Of a DNA stretch of 64,000 nt, positions 1-13,499 are shown one piece after another. Position 1 is the first letter of the stretch. Every line of letters begins with the position of its first letter. The stretch covers positions 19,387,727 through 19,451,726 of the forward strand of contig CM060478.1 in the NCBI GenBank assembly GCA_030544235.1, written 5' to 3'. The position numbers and the translations under genes were made by a program. The notes beneath the pieces were generated by a model. It ran no database searches. It was not told the origin of the DNA and saw only the letters and a list, made by a program, of their open reading frames with translations. The stretch is from Lepturacanthus savala (lineage: Eukaryota > Chordata > Actinopteri > Scombriformes > Trichiuridae).

Positions 1-2141
1 TTCCTACTTCTTTTTTGAACAGGGCACACTAGAGTTTATTTGTTTCTCTTTTTGTTGGCTTTTTCTTTGTTTTGTATATACTAGTGTAGTGCCTGTAGGA
101 AGCATGTATTATTGAGTCAGCCTACAATTTCTGGTGAAAGTGCTGATCTCAATCTACAAATCAGTGTTTTAATTGTGTTGATAAACCAAGTAAACCGAAG
201 GATTTATGATGCAAATCTCTTAATTCACACTTTTTTCCTGTATACTTTCATAATTCGCACAATCATTGCAGGAAGAAACCAGACACACTGTGACACAGAG
301 CTTTACACTGCAATGAAAGTGCGGCTGCAGAGTAGTGCTGTGATACGTACGTCTATGGGATTTTAACTTTTAATGATAATAACGATTATTATTGATCAAA
401 AGAATTCCATAAAAAAGGATGCACATCATTGTACAATGCTCAAGCTATATCCGAAAGCTGAGGTTGTTCTAGCAAACAGTCAGAGAGATAAAAGAGCCAC
501 AGACACACAGACACTTCTTGCTTTACAGATAGATATGTCAAACACATTATTTTCTATACTTAAAGTAAAAATCATTCATTCATTCAAGTAAAATTTTTTT
601 TTCGAGTATTCAGTTAGATTCAGGTTGGGTTCAACACAAAAAGAACTATGGCACACACTGTTCCTTTAAAAAAAGTGGTTCTGTCTTTTGTCGGTTTCTA
701 TTTAGCATTTTATGACTGGGTCGACTCGAGGCTTATGACACAGTTTATTTTTTCACTCGTGTTTTGTTTGGAATTACCTGAACACCATCCGGATTACATG
801 AGGTGTTGGTCCCAGTCAGACAGGGGGAAAGGCATGCTGCGCTGACATGGAAATTGTGGGTTTATGAGAGTGGGAGTGAACTGAGATACAAAGCAAACAT
901 CGTTTTTCCTTCTTTTGTGAAATGCTGAGGGGAGGTTTCCTTACATAGTGCTAAATTTAACTATCATTGGCCGGCCAAGATCGTATCAAAGCCATCTTAA
1001 ATTTGGTTTTAATCATGCAACCACTGACAATCAGGAGTTGAAAGTAAGCATGTTGAACCACTATCGATCAGACTTCTCCTTCTACTGGAAACTTTTTCAC
1101 AAGTGCTTTCCCTCCTCAACCCCACAGATTGGTGTAAGGTTTCTGTTTCCCATCTGTCAGCTGCAGGCCTCCCCGCCCTCCTGTCTTTATTTCGTCCATT
1201 AATGGCTAAGTTCAAAGAGGGCATACAGAGACGTCTTTCCCACCCATTCACTAAAGTATCCCATTCTGATACGTGCAGGCATCATAACTCTCTCAGGACA
1301 ACCCAGTTAAGCTCATAGTTGATGACAAGAGACAAAATTAAGATGCATGACTTTCTGTGATGGTTAAATAACTCAATTTCTATTCTATTAATCTATTTCC
1401 AGCTTTTGTTTTTGCTGATGGACTGGTCTGTCTGGGAATATTTTAGTTAGTATTTGAGTGACATTGTTTGTAAGCCATGTGACCCCTGGTTCATTTCTGG
1501 CCTCTTTCATTGGACTGTGTACAAATGAAAAATGAACGAAAGCAAAGCTAAGCTGCTCTTTCGGTTAGCAAAGGTCACAGTCCCTCTTCTCTTGCCCACT
1601 CGCCTCAATGTTAGCACTTGAGATTTTCCTGAAGGAACACATGCTCTGAGCCTTAAAGCATGCGCTCATTCATGTAAAGCGCCACGTTCTCAGACACGCA
1701 CATGGACATGCGGGTGCAAAAATAGGCCGATGTTTACCACAATTCCTACGGGTTATCTGTAATGCAGGAAGTACGTGCGTAATGAAGGAAGCCTAACGAA
1801 AAGATAAACATACCACACCTCACACTGTCTTGTCCTGTCAGATCCTGTTTCACTCTGTCTGGCTGCTGCTTTCTGCCTCTGGGTCAACAGGGTGTATGCT
1901 ATATCCCAACGCATATCCATACATGAAACTAGGTGTGTTCAAATTGTCAGGTTTCTTTTGCTCACAAGAGAAAGAAACATTGACTGACACTCCTTCAACG
2001 TTATATATCATCATTGGTTAACAGGTATTTCTTTGATGACATGATGCGTTATGTCATCTTTACCTGTCACACCCACACATACACAAAAAAAGGACATTAA
2101 TACGCATAGGCAGGCAATAGAAGGAGGGTGCATAGTGTGAT
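1..2141. other. Intergenic, nothing recognised
   Basis: AT-rich DNA. Short frames only, no splice-framed exon, no strong repeat signature. Confidence 0.6.
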
Positions 2142-2831
2142 TACTGTATTTTCCAGATATAAGCCACTACTTTTTTCTCATGTTTTAAACCTTGAGGCCT
2201 GTACAACGGTGCGGTTAATTTATGGATTTTTACAGCTAACAGCCACTAGAGGATCTTCTAAATCCATCTCTATAGCTGGTCCACGTCCCCCACCTTTAAG
2301 TGGCAGGAAAGTGAGCGAAACAGGCAGCACGAACAACGGAAGCAAATGTGAAATCAAATGCAGCACGAGAGACAGAACAAGGGTAAGACAGACATTACAA
2401 GAGCAGCAGTTTGTGCAAAGGAAGTTTTCATGCACAAACCCTCATTACAAAAAGTACATGAAGAAATGCATATAAAGCAGCTTTAAAGTTAAAGGCAGTG
2501 AGTGTACACAATTCTAATGCTGTTAAACATGTGAAAGTTTGTGTATATGAAACGTTACATGATACAGTACAGTTTACACAGCACAGTACATGTTCCATAC
2601 TATTGCATTAAATAGTAACACTTGAATAAGCTGTGCAAATATACAACTTGTTTGTTGAAATGTTAATAAAACGGAAACTTCCCTAAACAGCCATCTCATA
2701 TGGTAATTAAACATTACAAACACCTGCAGGTTATAGTTCAATGTGGCTTGTATTGTACACATTATTTGTTTTCCCCTAAATGTAGCTAGTGTGGCTTATA
2801 TTCAGATGCACTTTATAGGCCGGAAAATACC
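2142..2831. mobile_element. Non-autonomous DNA transposon relic
   Basis: The left end TGTATTTTCCAGATATAAGCC and the right end (reverse complement GGTATTTTCCGGCCTATAAAG) form inverted repeats of about 20 bases. The ATATAAGCC words and ACAACGGTGCGGTTAATTTA belong to a dispersed family common in fish. No transposase frame remains. The superfamily is uncertain. Confidence 0.6.
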
Positions 2832-5006
2832 TTTATGAAACATGCAAAACAAAGGCCCTGTTTTTGCCATGCAGTCCTTCTCCCAGGTTATTTCTAGCAT
2901 CCCGGTGGTGAAGGAGCATGAAAGACCAGTCATAAAGGAAAGAATGTGGTTCCTGTTGTGGTCTTAGGGGGGTTATGGATGAGTCGATGGTGGGGATGGG
3001 GGTCTGGCGCTTCACATTGGGTGGCCCCCAGGGTGCATGAGTCAAGGTCTGCTGTGGGCGAACGGGTGATGGGAGGAGAAAAGGGGTGTTTATAGGTCAG
3101 GGAGATGAGTTATGAGGAGAGGACGACACAAAGGGTGCTACCTCGGTTTAACCCCGATCGAGGATAAGAGCGCCTTCAGGAATGAAGACGGTCGGGCTCG
3201 GCACTGACGTAATGTCGGAAAAAAGCGCGACAAAAAACTGTGAGAGAACCACTAACGTCTCCTTTTCACGCTTTGACAGCAGCAGACACCGGCGTTGAAC
3301 TTGAGTGCCGACAAATTCCCTGCGGTGACATCTTGGCCTTGGCTGCCACAATAAAACTAATGCTGACAGAGAGACGACACATGGCATGCAAAATCCTTTC
3401 GGTAACATTGTGTTCACTACTTTTATAGACGAATTTTGTAGACGAATTTGCATGCAAATGTCCGAGATAGAGATCTTTGCTCCTGTGAAATGTTTACTGT
3501 GCTGTTTTGCTGAACCGTGATGGAAGAGGTCACAATGTAACTTAGATTATTTTACTGTATAAGAGTGACTTCTCTGAGCTGTGAGTGTTTTTCTAGCAGT
3601 TTAGCGTGTGTGTATATACTCAACATTTTGGCAGGCTTCCATAACTGAAGAAACACTGCTGCAGGATCTAGTTCTGCCACTGTTTCTGTTCTGTTTGTCT
3701 GTATCAGGGGCCATTAGGGACTTTATTTGGAATTACCTCACATGCATAAGCACTTTGCCTTTGGATACACATATCAAGCCCTTAATGTCCTATACTGAAA
3801 AGCACACACACACATACAAATAAAATGCTTTTACATGCACAACTAAAACGCTATCACACAAACAACTGAAACACGATATGGCACAATGCTAGCAAATGCA
3901 ATGCTATACTAGCAAAATGTGCTCATTGTACAGATGACCACATTTTTATATATGCATGTGCAGGCTACATTGGAATGTAAGAGGAAAAGCACATGTGTAT
4001 GCATGGTAATTCTATATAATGTCCCTAACGGCCTCTCATATGATTGTCTGTCTGCAACCAATACAGCCACAGGCCTGTCTTTATCACAGAGACAAACCCC
4101 TGTCATAGTAGACAGCTGACGACAGCACATGAAAGCAGAGAGATTCTGATCCGATTGTTGCATAAGGAGCTGGGCAAGAAGCCGAGCGAAACAAAACAAT
4201 TCAGGCATCATAAAGATTATGGCAAAGGACAGAAGGCATCCTGCTCAATTACCTGTTCACTCGGGGATGAGAGAAGGACCTACCCTTTTGAGTCTCCTTT
4301 GTGTGCTGATCTTGTGCAGTGATTACATTTATACCCATATATCCTGCACATGTGGAAACATCTTTTTTTTCGTGATGAGAAAGAACAAGAAAAAGCAGTG
4401 GCAGAAAACGAAAATCAAATCATTCATGTTTTTTCAATTTGTGTCTATTTTAAACATTCCTCACTCTGCACATGTGGTTGCGTGTGTGCAGCGTAATTGG
4501 CAGCGCCGCCTGGGACCCCGCGGCTACTAGCCTGGAAGGCTGGCACAACAAGACAGGAAGCTGGCGCTTATCTGGCCAAAGGACAGGGAAGGACACAGCG
4601 TACGCATCAAGGGCTACGATTTTTTGGTCAGTTCCGAATCGAAGGAATGAAAAAGATCTTTGTGAGTGCGAGAGGAAGTTAGCAGGGCGAGGGGAAGATG
4701 TTTGGAGTTTACGCTGAGCTCCGTGCATGAAATGACACTAAAGGATTACACGCATGCATCACAGAATAATCTTCTGTCTACATTTCAATACAAGTGGAAG
4801 TGGAGAGAAATATGCCTTGGGCTCTTCACCCATGCCGCAGCCATAAAAAAGACAACATTTCATATACAGAAAATGTGAAAATAAATGATGATACTGCCTT
4901 GTTAATTTTGATAATAAATAAAACAAGGTGCTATCCACAATTAAACTAAATTTAAAATGCATGCACACAAAATACACAAGGGTTTTCAATATCAGTTTTA
5001 AAAATA
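2832..5006. other. Intergenic, no gene seen
   Basis: Mixed composition. The part 3120-3400 is richer in CG but lacks a convincing exon or promoter. Frames of up to 103 residues resemble nothing known. Confidence 0.5.
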
Positions 5007-5216
5007 CACTACCGTTCAAAACTTTGAGGTCACTTAGAAATTTTGAAAGAAAAGCACTGTTTTTCTCAATGGAGATAGAGGCCCATTTCCGGCAATGGCA
5101 AGGCTAATGTAATACAATTTCTATTCATTTTACAACTCATGGTGGTAAATAAAAGTGTGACTTTTCATGGAAACTACTAAATTGTCTGGGTGACCCCGAA
5201 CTTTTGAACAGTAGTG
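5007..5216. mobile_element. Tc1/mariner MITE with 26-base inverted repeats
   Basis: It starts CACTACCGTTCAAAACTTTG after TA and ends in a segment whose reverse complement is CACTACTGTTCAAAAGTTCG. Only a few bases differ over 26. This terminus is typical of fish Tc1-like elements. At 210 bases it is too short to code for transposase. The right TA duplication is lost (AA). Confidence 0.8.
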
Positions 5217-7614
5217 AATATACAGAACGGAATGTACATGTCTAAAAAAAAAAATCTGGTGCATAAGGGATCATCATCCAGTACCCATCCTGGCCTTATC
5301 TGCCCCTACTTAAAGTTTTATTGACATATTGTTTAACCTATAATGAGGGACTCTGAACCTCCTGCCAGAGGGCAGTAGCTCATACTCTACATGGCATGGG
5401 TCGGTAACTATATTATTGGATTGCCTTAGAGTAGCCTGATAGTAAATAGAATGCAGGGTCTAATGTTGTTTTACTGCAGTTCAGCCAGGTCTGAATCAGA
5501 CTGCACTGAAAGGCTGCCAAACCAAGCTGTGATACTGTATCTGATAAGGATCTCTGCTTCTGCAAATGTGCACTATATAGAGTACACTGACATGAAGTTA
5601 ATTCATCACCTACAAATATGTTAAACATTTTCCCACGGATGACAAAGTGTGTTTTAATGAGTTTAAGTGACATTTTATTTGGTGTTCAAATATGTTTTCT
5701 CTTTCACAGATCTGATATGGCTCCGGAGCATATGAGTTCAAGTATTAAATGAACTCTGTCATGGTTTGTTAATATTTATGTACCACTGGGTCAACTCCAG
5801 GTGATGTGAACAGATTATTCATTCAATGATTTATTAGGCTATAACAGACAGATATAATCTTTAATTGTAGGAACAACTCCTTTACCACTAAAATAACCCA
5901 AATCGTGTCAAGGTGCCCATGTGGTTCAGCATTCCCTTCTCTGAAAAGCTTGATAAAACTGAAGTATGAGCTCCTCTGAGATAAGAAAACCTGCTGAGTT
6001 GCTTTGTCTTGTGCAACTTCTTGCAGATGAGTCTGGGATGGATTCTCTTGGTGTGGCTCTAAAGAATGAAATATAGGGCTTATAAAATGTTACGGAGGAA
6101 AACAGTTTTCCCAGTGAAACATATACAAGAACCACATGGGGTTTCGTGTTATGTTCTCCTCCAATTTCAGTGAAGTATCCAGATGAACATTCAAACAGGT
6201 TTTTCTTGCTGTAATCTTTCCTCTTCATCATACTGACCTCTAGAAGACTGCCTCTAAATGTGCTTACAATTATAAAACAACAGGAGACAAAATTGTGTTT
6301 AAAAGTTTATCCGAAGTGTATATTGTGCTTCAGCAATGTGAGTGGAAGGATAGAAACAAAGAAATGGAATTTGGCATTCAAATGACAAACTTTTAACGAT
6401 TTTGGCTTGATTTAACTTGGGTCGAAGTTGCAGGAGCTGGATCAGAAGTGAGAAATCTGGTGTAGAATCGTGGCTACTGATATTCAGACCATATTATTTG
6501 GTAATGTGAAGGGGTTTAATAAATAATTTCAAACATGATAATGATAAATGATAATTAAGAGATAAAATCAGAATGAGTTCACCACTACGGGGAAGATGAC
6601 AAGTGATCCTTGCCAATGAGGCAAATGTTAGTGAGCATACTTCTGTTGAAGATATTAAAAGTGAAATCTCACTTCTAGTTCTCACTGAAGAACAGGAAAC
6701 CTGACTTGACTGTATCTTCCCAAAACATTTTTTATTTAAGTCTCATTTAGCATCCTGCTTTTGTTTTTCACACACTGCAAAGCATTACTGAAACAAGTTC
6801 TCTCCCATGTAACACTAAAAGCACTGCAGCACTTACACCCAAATGGACCTTTTCCCTAAATATTTTCACATTTCGGCAATAGCTTTAATTCACAATGTCA
6901 AAAAGACTCAATTCAGCGCAACACAAACATGGAAAAGCTGATTTCTATTTATTCTCCGGGATTTCATAGGAAATCCTAGAGAAGTAAAGCGGTTACAGCA
7001 TTTACTCGAAATCTTACTAATACCAGCTAATAGCTTCTGCATGTCGGGAAACGAAAATGGAATAAGCAGGTTGCTTTTGAATTCCTGACTTACAAACTAA
7101 TCTCAGCTAATCAGCTGGGCTGCAGGGTTTGTGCAAACGTTGATGGTAATTTATTGAGCAGAGCAGTGTTATAAAACGCAACCAGGCATAAACAGGTTTG
7201 GGTAAGGCAGCACCCAACTATTTGTGCACCGAAGCAACGCTTTTACATCTGGCATTGAACAAAGGAGAAAAAAACAAAAAAACATCGCAAATTGCATTAA
7301 AGTGCATTGTTAATGCACACAAACGCAATATATTTACAGCTAATGTAGTTAATGCTTCCTGAAATGTCTCTATCGCACCGTGCTCCAGCAAAATAGCCAT
7401 TTACGGGTGATGCCTATCCAGCAGAAGGACAGGAAATATGAGAAGCCATAACCAATAAGCCCAGAGATGATTATTCAACACCCTGACCGAAAGGCAGCTG
7501 TCAGGGATATGCAGTCAAACACTCCCCATGGCTTTGAACCTGAGCACTGCCTTCTTGGGAGTAGATTGATGAAGCAGGGTGAAGAGCTACACAGCTCTCC
7601 CTTCAGCATGGCAG

Positions 7615-7615
<1 letters not shown>
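5217..7615. other. Intergenic
   Basis: Apart from the dispersed repeat at about 6.1-6.3 kb, nothing recognisable. AT-rich. Confidence 0.5.
6130..6320 (+). repeat. Dispersed fish repeat, copy 1 of a family seen four times here
   Basis: AAACAGGTTTTTCTTGCTGT, followed by AATC..TCCTC and ATACTGACC, matches the reverse complement of 52680-52830. Related stretches lie at 29040-29120 and 63425-63540. Non-coding, class unknown. Confidence 0.6.
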
Positions 7616-7685
<70 letters not shown>

Positions 7686-7713
7686 CGTGTGTGTGTGCTT
7701 GTGTGTGTATGTC
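7616..7713. repeat. TG microsatellite
   Basis: About 65 bases of pure TG, then an interrupted TG run. A second shorter imperfect TG tract is at 7822-7861. Confidence 0.97.
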
Positions 7714-8363
7714 TGTCCGTGTGCACACAGCTTAGACAACAATATGGCAGTTAACCTTCCTTCAACTACCAACTGAAATGACCCAGAATAACACTGCTAA
7801 TGTTTAACAAACACAGATGACAGTGTGTCTATGTGTGTGGGTGTGTATGTGTGTGTGTGTTTATATCCTCTGATAACCCCATCCTTGCTATCAGGGGCTC
7901 ATCTTCTAATAGTCGTTGTCAAGGCCACTAATCATTTCACAGACTATTGCACAACACCTTTCATTGACTCCAAGGAACAAACTGTGCTGCCAGTGACGCT
8001 TGGACCTAATGAAGGCATCTCTGTGCACACCACTGCAGCCAACACATTCTATAGCACCTCATTACAGCTCAGAGCCAGCAGATGGCAACGTTTGACTTTT
8101 ATATGTGCAGAAATATTGAGTTTCTAGAGAAGTGACAAACAGTTCTACTGAATTGAATACCACTCTTAATCCCCCCCCCCCCAAAAAAAAACCTGATACA
8201 GGGCAGCAATGAGTTTTATGCATATAGTGCATGCAGCTATAACACTAAATAAAGGTTGTTTTTTTTATCAGTAGTAAAAAACAATTTACTGTTACAGTAT
8301 CTATATATGATCAATATCCACATCATCAATACATTAAGAATATAGTTTAATATAATTGCAGTA

Positions 8364-8460
8364 GTAGGGCTGCAACGAATGACTATTTTGATATTTAATT
8401 TATATTTGAGCTGTTTGTGTGGGTATTTAATTGGATGCTTTATAATCTACTTTATAAACA
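8364..8460. repeat. hAT-type element end fragment
   Basis: AGGGCTGCAACGAATGACTATTTTG resembles the common teleost hAT terminus that reads GGGCTGCAAC followed by a TATTTT word. The other end was not found. Confidence 0.4.
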
Positions 8461-8489
8461 TCTTACAAAATATACTCTTCGTGTTCTGT

Positions 8490-8850
8490 AATGATTTCTA
8501 TGATTTTATGGGAAAATAATTCATCTTTAAACTCTTATCTTATCAATTTAGCTTATTTCCATTTTTTTTTTTACTTTTCATGATTTTGGTCAGTTTGGTC
8601 TTGTTTTAAGTTTTAAATGCAATATTTTTAGAGTGAAACACAATTTTAGATTTCTTTTCTTTTCCAGTATTCTAGGTATATTTGCTCTGTCACAGTAACA
8701 TCGACACTTCTGTAGTCACTTCACATGTTAGAGACTTCTTTTAATACCAAATTTAGGTACATTTCCTTTGTGGTTGTAGAGATGTTCCATATTTATTATC
8801 ATTTATAGCAGGAAAACTGAAAAATAGGCCTGGTGCTTAAGTGGTTAATG
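8490..8850 (-). repeat. Dispersed repeat, also present inverted at 62.5 kb
   Basis: The reverse complement shares long words with 62505-62800: ATCTCTACAACCACAAAG, GTGACTACAGAAGTGTC, GTAACTGTGACAGAGCAA. Non-coding and AT-rich. Confidence 0.65.
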
Positions 8851-10011
8851 AGGCAGCAATTGAAAAACAGCCTAATATAACAGACACACATGACAATCTG
8901 TGCTTCAAAATACATATAAATGAACTGTCTAAGTCCTTAAAAGCAAAATTGGCAATCTTTTAAAAATAGGAATGATAATGTATTAACCAGAATTGCAGAA
9001 AGCAAATTGATCAATGGTGATGTCATTTTCCTGTCACTTTCCTGCTTCATCTCTTCATCCTCTTGATGCAGCCTGTCATTCTGTTCTTAGGTTCACAACA
9101 GAAGGAACTTTAGAACGCATCTTTATTTTCTGTTTGAAAAGGTTGAGGTGCAGTAAAAAGAGGAATGTGTTGGTATGTTGTATTGATGCAGCAGATGTTA
9201 TAAAATATCAGATTTATTTGTTACGATTTACTATTCATCAGTCAATTCTCTGTCTTCATTTATTACTACAAAACTCCTCTGAGGAATGTCCAGAGTGAGA
9301 TCTTTGAGCACACAGCTCCCTCTTCTGACACAGGAAATTCATGAACTGTAACTCACTCCAATGTATTAGAGATAAATACTTGATACTAGATAAATGCTTT
9401 TTAAAGTAATGGGATAAAAAGATTTTGAGTGAAGTGTTTGGGAATATGAAGAACTTCGAAATAACATTAGATAAAAAAAGGGAATTAAAAATGATTCTTC
9501 TAGTTATTCCATATCATAGAAAGTGAGATTTTAATTGCTTTTTGATAATAGGAGGGGCTAGGTGTTATATAAATACTGTCCCATGTTTCAAATCACTCAA
9601 TCCACAGAAAAATGCACACAGCATATATTCAGAAACTGTGTGTGAAAAACAAGCTGTCAGGATTTCTGTGAAGTTGTGATGTAACAACTATACAGTTGCT
9701 GCCCACCCCAGAATCAGCTAATTAGTGGAAAGACTCATTACTATTAATTAGACAAACACAAAACAACATGTTCTTTCTAAAGTTCCTGAGAGATGCTTAA
9801 GGAGATGTAAAACTATATTAAGATTATTCTTAGTACTTAAATAAAATCACAAAACCAAATTCAAATAAAACCTATGAAAAGTGTACAATAATTCCCTACC
9901 TATACACTATTACCTACCTGTGTAGTTTACACAATATGAATATCAACAGTTCTTCAGGCTGGGAATCACTGATCATCTAAGAAAGGCCTAGTGGCTTATA
10001 GCAGCTTTAGA
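8851..10011. other. Intergenic, AT-rich, nothing recognised
   Basis: Only short frames, no repeat signature that I recognise. Confidence 0.5.
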
Positions 10012-10379
10012 GTGGGGGTGTCAAACATACGACCGGGGGGCCAGAGCCGGCCCACTAAAGGGTCCAATCCGGCCCAGTGGATGAGTGTATAGTGTGGCAA
10101 AAAAATTTAACAGTTCAGTTCCAGCTTCTTAAAAAACAAAAAATAAACATTTTTCAGTGACTAAACATTTTGAATTGAAATTTTTTCTTATGTCATCTTA
10201 CCTGTTTTGTATATTGGCTAATTTCTGGTGTAAATATTTAAAATGTATTTCTTCACATAAAAAGGAGGGGAGAAATCTTCAGGTGTCAGGTATATATACA
10301 TTTATTTTTACTGGTGTGGTCCATTTGAGATGAAATTGCGCTGTGTGGTCTATGAATTAAATTGAGTTTGACACCTCTG
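10012..10379. mobile_element. hAT-like non-autonomous element
   Basis: GTGGGGGTGTCAAACATACG at the left and GAGTTTGACACCTCTGT at the right (reverse complement ACAGAGGTGTCAAACTC) are inverted repeats. The interior GGCCAGAGCCGGCCCACTAA is typical of a widespread vertebrate hAT MITE. No coding. Confidence 0.75.
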
Positions 10380-10986
10380 TCCCTATCATTGTTGTTGACT
10401 TCTACTATGTGTCTTCAAAAGTATGATTCTGTTATGTTTGTGACTGTTTTTTTTCCATGAAACCTAAATAAAATCATTCACTCTAGACATTGAACTGGCG
10501 AGAGCTGTAAAAGCTGGATAACAGCCACTTAAGTTGTACCGACCCATTATTTTTAATTAGAGATGCGACCCTTTAATTCATTTAATGGTGTTTAATAGTT
10601 TAATTTAATAGCGTAGTGTGGGGATGAGAGGGAAAAGGATTGACAACCCCCACCCCATCTCCCCCTCCTCCTTCTTCTCCTCCAGAGATTGCTCCCTGCA
10701 TCCCAGAGGTCTTATCAGTTACCCTCCTTGTCCCTTATACTGGCCTGTTTGCTGCTGACTGTCACCCAGCCAGATAGATAGGGGTCTAATAGAGAGGCCC
10801 GCTCTGTTAAGTGATTGAGCTGTAAATACACACTGACCTGAACTAAGACTTTCATCATCTGTAAACTCATTCAACACTCTGCCATTCTCCCTGTTTGATG
10901 TCTGGGGGAGTCTGAATCATTTCCATCACTGAGCAGGGGGGCATCTCTGATCATGACATAGAGAAAGGGGAGAGGAGAGAGAGGCA

Positions 10987-10989
<3 letters not shown>

Positions 10990-11039
<50 letters not shown>

Positions 11040-11046
11040 CCCACTC

Positions 11047-11083
<37 letters not shown>

Positions 11084-11098
11084 ATGAATGTGTGTATG
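10990..11098. repeat. Compound AT and TG microsatellite
   Basis: TA/AT repeat at 10990-11037 is followed within about 10 bases by a TG tract to about 11098. Confidence 0.97.
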
Positions 11099-11838
11099 CC
11101 AGAGAGTGCTGAAGCGTCAAACGACAGCACCGTGATGATCTTTCCATCAGCCCCCACAGAGAGCGGCGATTGTCCCAGACAGAATTTATGAGAATGGTCG
11201 TAAAACGTGAAGACTTCAGTAATGGGATATGTCGATAAAACCCACGGCGGCACAATCTATGGCAGTTTACTGAGGAGATGAGTAGCCCGGCTGTTAGACA
11301 ACTCAAATCTAATTTTCTCAATAAAGCCCTGTAAGTCAACAACCCTAAAGGTTCCGTAAATCATAATATATAATACAAAGAGCCACTGAGGGAGGGACAG
11401 AGTCATCAAGCCGGTATTTACTGTTATGGCTGAGTACCATCGCAGCGTTAATCCTCCCACTATGTGTGGCTCCGATGGCAAAATTAAATATTTTCCTGCT
11501 GCAAATTATTACAGACTTTATGTTTTATACATGTTGTAAATTTTGAACAATGATTAAATGAGAAACTCAAATAGGGCCAGTCAAGTTTTTTTATGGTAAT
11601 TATCTTTTGTTTTTTGTTTTTTTTTTACGATTAAGGTGCAATAAGATAATATTCCACAAGAAATCGAATTGAACATGAATTGTAGGTGTATCTTGAACTA
11701 AGATTCTATAGATAATTGATCTTAATTAAAAAAAAATAATTCTTCCTATGTGGTTGCTGACTGTGGGGCATTTGTGGAGGAAAAATGTGATGCTGCTGAT
11801 GACAGAGAAACTGTGTCATGATGCTCAAATCACTAGAA

Positions 11839-12030
11839 CAGGGGTCACCCTCTCTGGGCCTAGAGAGCCACTGTGGGTGCAGTTTTTTTTTCCAGCCATG
11901 CAGTTACACACCTGATTCTACTAATCAACCCTTGCTATGGACCTTCATTAATAGAATCAGGATGTGTCACTGCTTGGTTGGAACAAAAGCCTGCACCCAC
12001 AGCAGCTCTCCAGGAACAGGGTTGTAGAAG
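11839..12030. mobile_element. hAT-like MITE, same family as 33.6 kb
   Basis: CAGGGGTCACCC, GAGAGCCACTGTGGGTGCAG, ACACCTGATTCTACTAATCA and TGCTTGGTTGGAACAAA recur in the element at 33629-33832. The right end is decayed. Confidence 0.75.
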
Positions 12031-13230
12031 ATACAGTGCAGTGAGCACAACAAAAAAGTATTTCCTTGCTTTTTTTATTGTCTCTGCTGCATGTGTGAAA
12101 TCAATAAGGTTAAAGAGATGGCACTCTGTTTTAATTTCAGGGAACATCTAGTCATATATTAAAAGCAGTTAATGACCCACGGCCTCTCTGGCAGATGATG
12201 CTCAGTTCAATAGTTCTTGAGAATTATAGGTGATTCTCTAGAGGTGAATTAATATTTAGAGTATTTAGTGAAGAATTCTTAATGTGCATTGACTTCTGAA
12301 AATCTGTAATCCCTTTTACCTCCTTTGATAGCTTGACAGCATCTATTACTTCAGTCTTTACTCATTACACAGTAAAAAAAAAAGTACAGATGTGGACGAT
12401 GAAAATACTTGGAAGAGGTGACAGAAATCAGGCAGGGAAAAAATTGAAAATGGGTGTCACAGCTGTAAGAATGTGCAGTTTGGCGATTGAGACTGGATCT
12501 TTTGTCACGGCTATGAACTGTATTGAGTCGGTCCTTTGACTGCTGGATGCTCCACATGAGCGCTGATGCCTGCAGAGCCAGACGGCCAGGAGGGAGCCCT
12601 ATGAAAGCCAGCCACCCCTCCCCCTGGAGAGTGGAGAGGACCCACACCATTTTACTAGCACAGAAGGGCAATAAGTGCTAAAGGAAAACAATTATACCCC
12701 AATCATTTCCAATTCTTTGGCAGTCATAAGCCAAAAAAACGGTGTTAGGATGAAGGTTATGGGGCAGTAGAGGACAACTATAAACACATGATTAAGATTT
12801 TGAATTTGCGGACAAAAAAAGACAGCACCAATAAAGAAAAATCATATACTTGGCAATACTAAGGAAAGAATAAATTGTCTTTTGTTATCAGAAGCAATCA
12901 TTTTAGTTTTGTAAAGAAACAAGTAATGTCTCCAAACAATGAAACCTGAACAATTTGATTTCGCTTTAAGAACACTGAATGTTTCTGCATGACAATACAT
13001 GTCTTCATCGGTTTTCTATTTTAATTTTCAGTAATAATATTTATTCAGCAGCAACATGTCCCAATTCGTCTGGATAATCCACTTACTTCACTGCGACAAA
13101 GGACATAGTCTCAATGAAAACTATTGATAGCGAGACAAGCAACATTCCACATATCTCCAGTATTTTACGGTGTTATTAGAAATGTAAGATGTTGATAAAC
13201 TTGGAAAATAAGAATAAAAGTATCTGCAAT
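12031..13230. other. Intergenic, nothing recognised
   Basis: Short frames without family resemblance. AT-rich from 12.65 kb on. Confidence 0.5.
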
Positions 13231-13242
13231 GCATGACTCTTA

Positions 13243-13355
13243 GTCAATCAGTCAGTCATTTTCTACACCCGCTTATTTCTCATTAGGGTCACAGGGGTCA
13301 GCTGGAGCCAATCTCCTTTATTACAGGCGAGAGGCAGGAAAACAGGCCGGACAGG
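13243..13355 (-). mobile_element. Short retroposed fragment with 12-base target-site duplication
   Basis: The 113-base insert is flanked by perfect direct repeats GCATGACTCTTA (13231-13242 and 13356-13367). It begins with GTCAATCAGTCAGTCATT followed by TTCTACACCCGCTTATT and contains GTCAGCTGGAGCCAATCTCC. Read on the minus strand it ends in a TGAC-like tandem tail, as 3' ends of fish RTE-type LINEs and their SINEs do. A related fragment lies at about 57215-57300. Confidence 0.7.
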
Positions 13356-13499
13356 GCATGACTCTTAATTTGGTCAAATCAACTCTTTAAAAAAAAAAAA
13401 AAGAAAAAAAAGCATTTTAGGAAGTTAAACGGAATCAAATGCTGCTTATGTTTTAGGGCCAATTACCACCTGCAGTTTTAAAGCGTATTTATATTAAGA

